Shown here piece by piece: positions 15,729 to 19,719 of a stretch of 19,719 nucleotides of DNA. The position numbers were made by a program, and so were the translations under genes. The stretch's first letter is position 1. Every line of letters begins with the position of its first letter. The DNA is from Bacillota bacterium (GTDB lineage Bacteria; Bacillota; Clostridia; Acetivibrionales; DSM-1351): contig JAEYTP010000028.1 of the NCBI GenBank assembly GCA_023433945.1, positions 1 to 19,719 of the forward strand. The letters are read 5' to 3'. The notes beneath the pieces are model-generated. The model saw only the letters and a program-made list of their open reading frames with translations. It ran no database searches and had not been told where the DNA came from.

Positions 15729-17048
15729 ATGAATAATAAAACAAAGATTCTAATTTCAGTAACGGTTCTAGTAGTTGTCGTATTATCAACATTTAGTGTA
15801 ATGTTTTTTGTAGGTCAAAATAATAATAGCAACAAAACAAACGAGATTGGTCAAAGCAGTAACAGTCAGGTTGCACAAGCAAGCAACTCTTTGAATCCAA
15901 ATAGCGGTGCTGCTAATACTACAGATAAAACAACTGGACAAGCTATTGATGTTGAACAAAATCAGGATAAAGAAGTAGTAAAGGTTAATCCATTACAATT
16001 AAGCCCAAGCATTGAAGAAGTGAAGGTTAAGGCTGTTTATTTATCCGGCGCATCAGCAAGCCTGACAGAAAAGGTTGATAGTATTATTGAGATCGCGAAA
16101 AATACTGAGCTCAATACCGTTGTAGTTGACATTAAGGAAGATGGTATTGTTAACTATGACTCAAACGTTCCTATGGTAAAGGAATTTAAGAATATTGTTA
16201 AGTATTACAATGCAGAAAAGTTGGTCAAGAAGTTCCATGATAATGGGATTTATGTTATTGGTAGAATAGTAGTTTTTAAAGATCCTGTGCTTTCTACAAA
16301 GAGAGCTGACTTGGCAATTAAAAATGCTAAGGGCCAAGTGTGGAAGGAAAACGGTGAAACTCCATGGACAAATCCATATATGGAAGAGACATGGGATTAT
16401 AACATTGCTATAGCAAAAGAAGCCATTGAAAAAGGATTTGATGAAATACAATTTGACTATGTTAGATTCCCTACTGGAAGAAAGGGAGATTTTAATTATG
16501 GTGAAAATGTTCCTGAAAAGGCTGTAGCTATAAACGGTTTTCTTGCAAAAGCCCAAAAGGAATTGCATGACGAACTAGGAACTCCTGTTTCGGCAGATGT
16601 TTTCGCTATTATAACTGAAAGCAAAGTGGATGGTGAAAATATTGGACAACGTATCGAAGAGGTAGGTAAGGATATTTATTGCATAAGTCCAATGATTTAT
16701 CCTTCTCACTATGCTAATAATGCAAAAAAAGGTGTAATGGCCAATGGTGTTGGACAGGATATAAATGGAATATTGTTTACAAAGCCTGACCTTGATCCAT
16801 ATGGTGTCGTATTTAATGCGCTATTATCTACTAAAACAAAGACTGAAAATGTTGAAGGCTATAAGGCTAAAGTTAGACCATATATTCAGGCATTTACGGC
16901 AAAATATCTACCCGCTGGCTACTTCCAAACATATGGTGCTGAGCAAATTAAGCAGCAAATGAAGGCTGTTTATGATGCCGGCTATGAAGAATGGATACTT
17001 TGGGATCCTAGAAATAAGTACAGTGAAGATTATTTTGAGAAAAACTAA
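15729..17048 (+). CDS. Membrane-anchored glycoside hydrolase-like protein, DUF4015 family
   Basis: A 439-aa protein. A single N-terminal membrane segment (about 7-29) anchors it or acts as an uncleaved signal, then an Asn/Ser/Gln-rich spacer (about 30-95) leads to one domain of about 330 residues. That domain resembles the DUF4015 (PF13200) putative glycosidase TIM barrel: VKAVYLSG opening, NTVVVDIKEDG, YVIGRIVVFKDP, and the barrel motif FDEIQFDYVRFP (237-248), with D243 a candidate catalytic acid; then ADVFAI and ISPMIYPSHY. The substrate is unknown; a cell-wall or extracellular polysaccharide is likely. GGGG at 15720-15723 is five bases before the ATG. It is probably monocistronic, between two terminators. 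Confidence 0.86.
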   Translation: MNNKTKILISVTVLVVVVLSTFSVMFFVGQNNNSNKTNEIGQSSNSQVAQASNSLNPNSGAANTTDKTTGQAIDVEQNQDKEVVKVNPLQLSPSIEEVKVKAVYLSGASASLTEKVDSIIEIAKNTELNTVVVDIKEDGIVNYDSNVPMVKEFKNIVKYYNAEKLVKKFHDNGIYVIGRIVVFKDPVLSTKRADLAIKNAKGQVWKENGETPWTNPYMEETWDYNIAIAKEAIEKGFDEIQFDYVRFPTGRKGDFNYGENVPEKAVAINGFLAKAQKELHDELGTPVSADVFAIITESKVDGENIGQRIEEVGKDIYCISPMIYPSHYANNAKKGVMANGVGQDINGILFTKPDLDPYGVVFNALLSTKTKTENVEGYKAKVRPYIQAFTAKYLPAGYFQTYGAEQIKQQMKAVYDAGYEEWILWDPRNKYSEDYFEKN

Positions 17049-17079
17049 TAAAGGTTAAATTTATAAACTGCCACGACAT

Positions 17080-17146
17080 TAAATGCTTCCTCCAGGTAAA
17101 CAAGCTGATTTATATATGCTTTTTACTTGGAAGGGAGCATTTTTGG
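17080..17146 (+). terminator. Long imperfect hairpin terminator
   Basis: Bases 17081-17100 pair with 17122-17142 over 20 positions with one bulge (A17132) and two G-U pairs. The 21-base loop is 17101-17121. A T run (17140-17144) follows. It comes 32 bases after the DUF4015 stop and probably ends that transcript. Confidence 0.8.
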
Positions 17147-17150
17147 GCCT

Positions 17151-17310
17151 TTAGGGGATTTGACCTTTTGGTGGATTTGACCTTTAGGTGATTTGGACCA
17201 TTATGGGATTTGGACCATTATGGGATTTGGACCATTAGGGGAATTGACCTTTTGGGGAATTGACCTTTTGGGCGATATGATTATAGGAAATATGACCTAG
17301 GAGATATGAC
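17151..17310. repeat. Degenerate 16-17-bp tandem repeat array
   Basis: About nine to ten head-to-tail units, consensus near TTAKGGGATTTGACCWT. The GACC anchor recurs at 17162, 17179, 17196, 17213, 17230, 17246, 17262 and 17294, with a decayed GATT at 17279, so the period is 17, 17, 17, 17, 16, 16, 17 and then 15. Two adjacent copies, 17201-17217 and 17218-17234, are identical. Later units (to about 17340) fade: GATATGACC, GATATGACA, GAACCTT, GATATGC. No spacers, so not CRISPR. No long ORF runs through it. It sits between a terminator and the nrdJ promoter; function unknown. Confidence 0.92.
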
Positions 17311-17340
17311 ATAAAGTAGATTAGAACCTTCAGGAGATAT

Positions 17341-17475
17341 GCTATGTCAAGATATGTGGAACTTATGGTTGTATACCTTGAAGAATAAAAAATTTTAATA
17401 TGCTTTATTAGTCAATAAAGTGGGTATAACAAGTATAGTCATATGGAAATAACAAAAATCGGGACTTATAGAGTA
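17341..17475. other. Non-coding stretch between the tandem array and the nrdJ promoter
   Basis: I see no gene, RNA, hairpin or repeat here that can be supported. It is AT-rich and contains only short ORFs with no ribosome site. I looked for a cobalamin riboswitch, which would suit nrdJ, and found no recognisable B12 box. Confidence 0.5.
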
Positions 17476-17503
17476 TTGACAGGACAATGTCACATGATAC
17501 AAT
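17476..17503 (+). promoter_or_regulatory. nrdJ promoter (sigma-70/SigA type)
   Basis: A perfect -35 TTGACA (17476-17481), a 16-base spacer and -10 TACAAT (17498-17503). The -10 box lies inside the first NrdR box, as expected for a repressed promoter. Confidence 0.85.
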
Positions 17504-17512
17504 ATATAGTGG
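17497..17512 (+). promoter_or_regulatory. NrdR box 1
   Basis: ATACAATATATAGTGG matches the family consensus ACACWATATATWGTGT at 14 of 16 positions. It covers the -10 box, so NrdR bound here would block RNA polymerase. NrdR is the nucleotide-sensing repressor of ribonucleotide reductase genes; its own gene is not in the window. Confidence 0.85.
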
Positions 17513-17529
17513 TAATGATAATCGAGAAG

Positions 17530-17545
17530 ACACAATATATAGTTT
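17530..17545 (+). promoter_or_regulatory. NrdR box 2
   Basis: ACACAATATATAGTTT matches the NrdR consensus at 15 of 16 positions. It begins 33 bases after box 1, about three helical turns, the spacing at which paired boxes are usually found, so both sites face the same side of the DNA. Confidence 0.88.
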
Positions 17546-17561
17546 TGGGGGATGACGGAAG

Positions 17562-19719
17562 ATGAAGTTATCAGATAACGCGATAAAGGTACTGGAAAAA
17601 AGGTATTTAGAAAGAGATGAGAATGGCGCTCTCTTAGAGGACTGCGACGGATTATTTAAAAGAGTCGCAAAAGCAGTTTCAGCAGCTGATGCAGGCAGTG
17701 TTAGTGAAGCAGAGTTGTCAAAAATCGAGCAAAAGTTTTATGACATGATGGTAAATCTTGATTTTTTACCTAACTCACCAACACTTATGAATGCAGGTAG
17801 GCCTTTAGGTCAATTAAGTGCATGCTTTGTACTTCCTGTTGAAGACACTATGGAAGGCATATTCGAGGCTATAAAAAATGCCGCGCTTATTCATAAGAGT
17901 GGAGGAGGAACAGGCTTTAGTTTCACCAGATTACGTGCCAAGGGTTCTACAGTTAACTCCACTGGAGGTGTAGCATCAGGCCCTGTAAGCTTTATGAAGG
18001 TATTTAATGCTGCTACTGAAGCTGTTAAGCAGGGAGGTACTCGTAGGGGTGCAAATATGGGTATTCTGAGAATTGATCACCCGGACATTTTGGAGTTCAT
18101 TTCCTGCAAGAAGGATAACAAGGAGATAACTAACTTTAACCTGAGTGTTGGTATTACTGAGGACTTCATGAAAGCAGTAGACAATGATGAAGACTACCAG
18201 CTAATTGATCCAAAAACACGCCTTGCTGTGGGTACTATGAATGCAAGAGAAGTTTTCCAAATCATAGTTGATATGGCTTGGAAGAATGGTGAGCCAGGCA
18301 TTATCTTTTTGGACAGACTCAATAGAGATAATGTTACTCCTGCACTTGGAGAGATTGAAAGCACAAATCCTTGTGGCGAGCAGCCATTGCTTCCTTATGA
18401 GGCTTGTAATCTTGGGTCTATTAATCTGCTCAATATGTTGAACCAAGATGGCAATGCTATAGATTATAAGCGTTTAGAAGTAACAGTAGCAGATGCTGTT
18501 CATTTCTTAGACAACGTAATAGAAGTAAATAAGTATCCTTTGCCTGAAATTGATAAGATGACAAGAGGAACAAGAAAAATAGGTCTTGGTATAATGGGAT
18601 GGGCGGATATGCTTTGCAAGCTAGCTATTCCTTATAATTCCGAGAAAGCTTTAGCATTGGCAGAGGAAGTTATGTCATTTATTCAAAGTACTGCAAAGAG
18701 AGCTTCCTTGCAATTAGCTGAGAAGCGCGGAGTTTTCCCATATTTTGAAGACAGTATCTTTTACAAAGATGATATTAGATTGAGAAACGCTACAACTACC
18801 ACTATTGCTCCAACTGGAACGCTCAGCCTTATTGCTGGAGTATCAAGTGGTATTGAGCCAATATTTGCAATTTCATATATCAGAAATGTTATGGATAATA
18901 ATGAGTTGGTAGAGGTAAACCCTGTATTTAAGGAATATGCACTGGCAGAAGGTTTTTATTCTGAGGAGCTTATGAAGAAGATTGCTAAGCTCGGAACAGT
19001 AAAGGGAATTGACGAGGTTCCAAAGCATATTCAGGATATATTTGTTACAGCTCATGACGTATCTCCAGAATGGCATGTAAGAATGCAGGCAGCTTTTCAG
19101 AAGTTCACTGACAACGCAGTCTCAAAGACTGTTAACTTAAGTCATGAAGCAACTACTGACGACGTCAGAGAGGTATTTACACTTGCATACAAAACAGGCT
19201 GTAAGGGAGTAACTATTTATAGAGATGGAAGCCGTGATTTGCAGGTATTAAATATTGGTCAGGTAAAGGGCAAGGAGCAGGCTTCTGATGGACAGCATGC
19301 CCATTCAGGGCAAGAGGTTGCACATCAGCAACAGAATGCTGCACAAATCTATGCTGCTCAGAACCAAGCAAATGACCAGGCTGATTCTGCCGATGAATAT
19401 ACAAAGGTAGCCCCAAGACCACGCCCAGATATCACTACTGGCTTTACAGAGAAGGTTAGAATAGGCTGTGGAAACCTATATATTACAGTAAATTACGATA
19501 AAAACGGAATCTGCGAGGTATTTACCAATACTGGACGTGCAGGAGGTTGTCCATCTCAGTCTGAGGCAACAAGCAGATTGGTTTCTGTGGCGCTGCGTTC
19601 AGGCATTGATGTTAAGTCAATAGTTGAGCAGCTTAAGGGTATTAGGTGCCCATCTACTATTCGCCAGCAGGGCTTGAAGGTATTATCTTGTCCTGATGCA
19701 ATTGGAAGACTGATTGAGA
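17562..19719 (+). CDS. nrdJ: NrdJ, adenosylcobalamin-dependent (class II) ribonucleotide reductase, 3' end cut by window
   Basis: Makes deoxyribonucleotides using adenosylcobalamin to form the active-site thiyl radical, so it works with or without oxygen. 719 codons are in the window with no stop; the end lies beyond. Visible: NSPTLMNAG (71-79), redox cysteine C88 in SACFVLP, the catalytic N269-P-C271-G-E273, second redox cysteine C282 in EACNLGSINL, APTGT (416-420), TGCKGVTIYRDGSR, then a variable Gln/Ala/His-rich linker (about 568-615) and a TSCPD-type C-terminal domain from about 627. The TSCPD domain and lack of an ATP-cone at the start mark the NrdJ branch. Start ATG at 17562, ten bases after GGGGG (17547-17551); the ATG at 17552 is out of frame and soon stops. 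Regulated by the NrdR boxes upstream. Confidence 0.96.
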   Translation, partial: MKLSDNAIKVLEKRYLERDENGALLEDCDGLFKRVAKAVSAADAGSVSEAELSKIEQKFYDMMVNLDFLPNSPTLMNAGRPLGQLSACFVLPVEDTMEGIFEAIKNAALIHKSGGGTGFSFTRLRAKGSTVNSTGGVASGPVSFMKVFNAATEAVKQGGTRRGANMGILRIDHPDILEFISCKKDNKEITNFNLSVGITEDFMKAVDNDEDYQLIDPKTRLAVGTMNAREVFQIIVDMAWKNGEPGIIFLDRLNRDNVTPALGEIESTNPCGEQPLLPYEACNLGSINLLNMLNQDGNAIDYKRLEVTVADAVHFLDNVIEVNKYPLPEIDKMTRGTRKIGLGIMGWADMLCKLAIPYNSEKALALAEEVMSFIQSTAKRASLQLAEKRGVFPYFEDSIFYKDDIRLRNATTTTIAPTGTLSLIAGVSSGIEPIFAISYIRNVMDNNELVEVNPVFKEYALAEGFYSEELMKKIAKLGTVKGIDEVPKHIQDIFVTAHDVSPEWHVRMQAAFQKFTDNAVSKTVNLSHEATTDDVREVFTLAYKTGCKGVTIYRDGSRDLQVLNIGQVKGKEQASDGQHAHSGQEVAHQQQNAAQIYAAQNQANDQADSADEYTKVAPRPRPDITTGFTEKVRIGCGNLYITVNYDKNGICEVFTNTGRAGGCPSQSEATSRLVSVALRSGIDVKSIVEQLKGIRCPSTIRQQGLKVLSCPDAIGRLIE

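Noticed and set aside
17151..17340. CRISPR array or coding repeat
   Set aside because: Units of 16-17 bp have no spacers, and the period is not a multiple of three, so no protein repeat is encoded.
17049..17561. Cobalamin riboswitch upstream of nrdJ
   Set aside because: No recognisable B12 box or matching set of stems; the promoter and NrdR boxes explain the regulatory content instead.

Overview
The window looks like the chromosome of a low-GC, Gram-positive, anaerobic clostridium, most likely a cellulolytic one of the Ruminiclostridium/Acetivibrio type. This rests on the AT-rich sequence with strong purine-rich Shine-Dalgarno sites, a Gram-positive type IV pilus (T4P) cluster with no secretin gene, a secreted protein with a family 3 cellulose-binding module, and a class II (B12-dependent) ribonucleotide reductase behind NrdR boxes. 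The species is inferred, not proven.

Layout: bases 1-434 are the tail of an rRNA operon (last bases of 23S, 5S rRNA, tRNA-Asn), closed by an intrinsic terminator. Three tandem copies of a 33-bp palindrome-ended repeat follow (474-571), then an AT-rich promoter region. From 824 to 13535 eleven same-strand genes form one T4P cluster: pilB (extension ATPase), pilT (retraction ATPase), pilC (platform), pilA (major-type pilin), pilD (prepilin peptidase), pilM, a minor prepilin, a pilN fusion, a long pilO, a second minor prepilin and a very large PilX-like protein. An extended -10 box before pilC may be a second promoter. Beyond the pilus genes are a secreted CBM3-fibronectin III protein (13778-15478), ended by a strong terminator, and a membrane-anchored DUF4015 glycosidase-like protein (15729-17048), ended by a long imperfect hairpin. 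The 513-base gap that follows holds a decaying 16-17-bp tandem array and a textbook NrdR-controlled promoter. It leads into nrdJ, which runs off the right edge.

How the genes work together: PilD trims the prepilins. PilB, on PilC and the PilM/PilN/PilO ring, polymerises them, and PilT disassembles the fibre. The minor pilins and the large PilX-like protein probably make a tip or priming complex. PilB carries both 24-residue MshEN motifs that bind c-di-GMP in this family, so extension is probably nucleotide-controlled. The CBM3 protein next door suggests, but does not show, that the pilus locus serves attachment to plant fibre.

The least ordinary items are the PilN fusion to a PsbP/DUF1795-like domain, the roughly 200-residue extension on PilO, the PilX-like giant, the neighbouring CBM3 protein and the two unrelated tandem-repeat arrays. 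None is a clearly new system on sequence alone.
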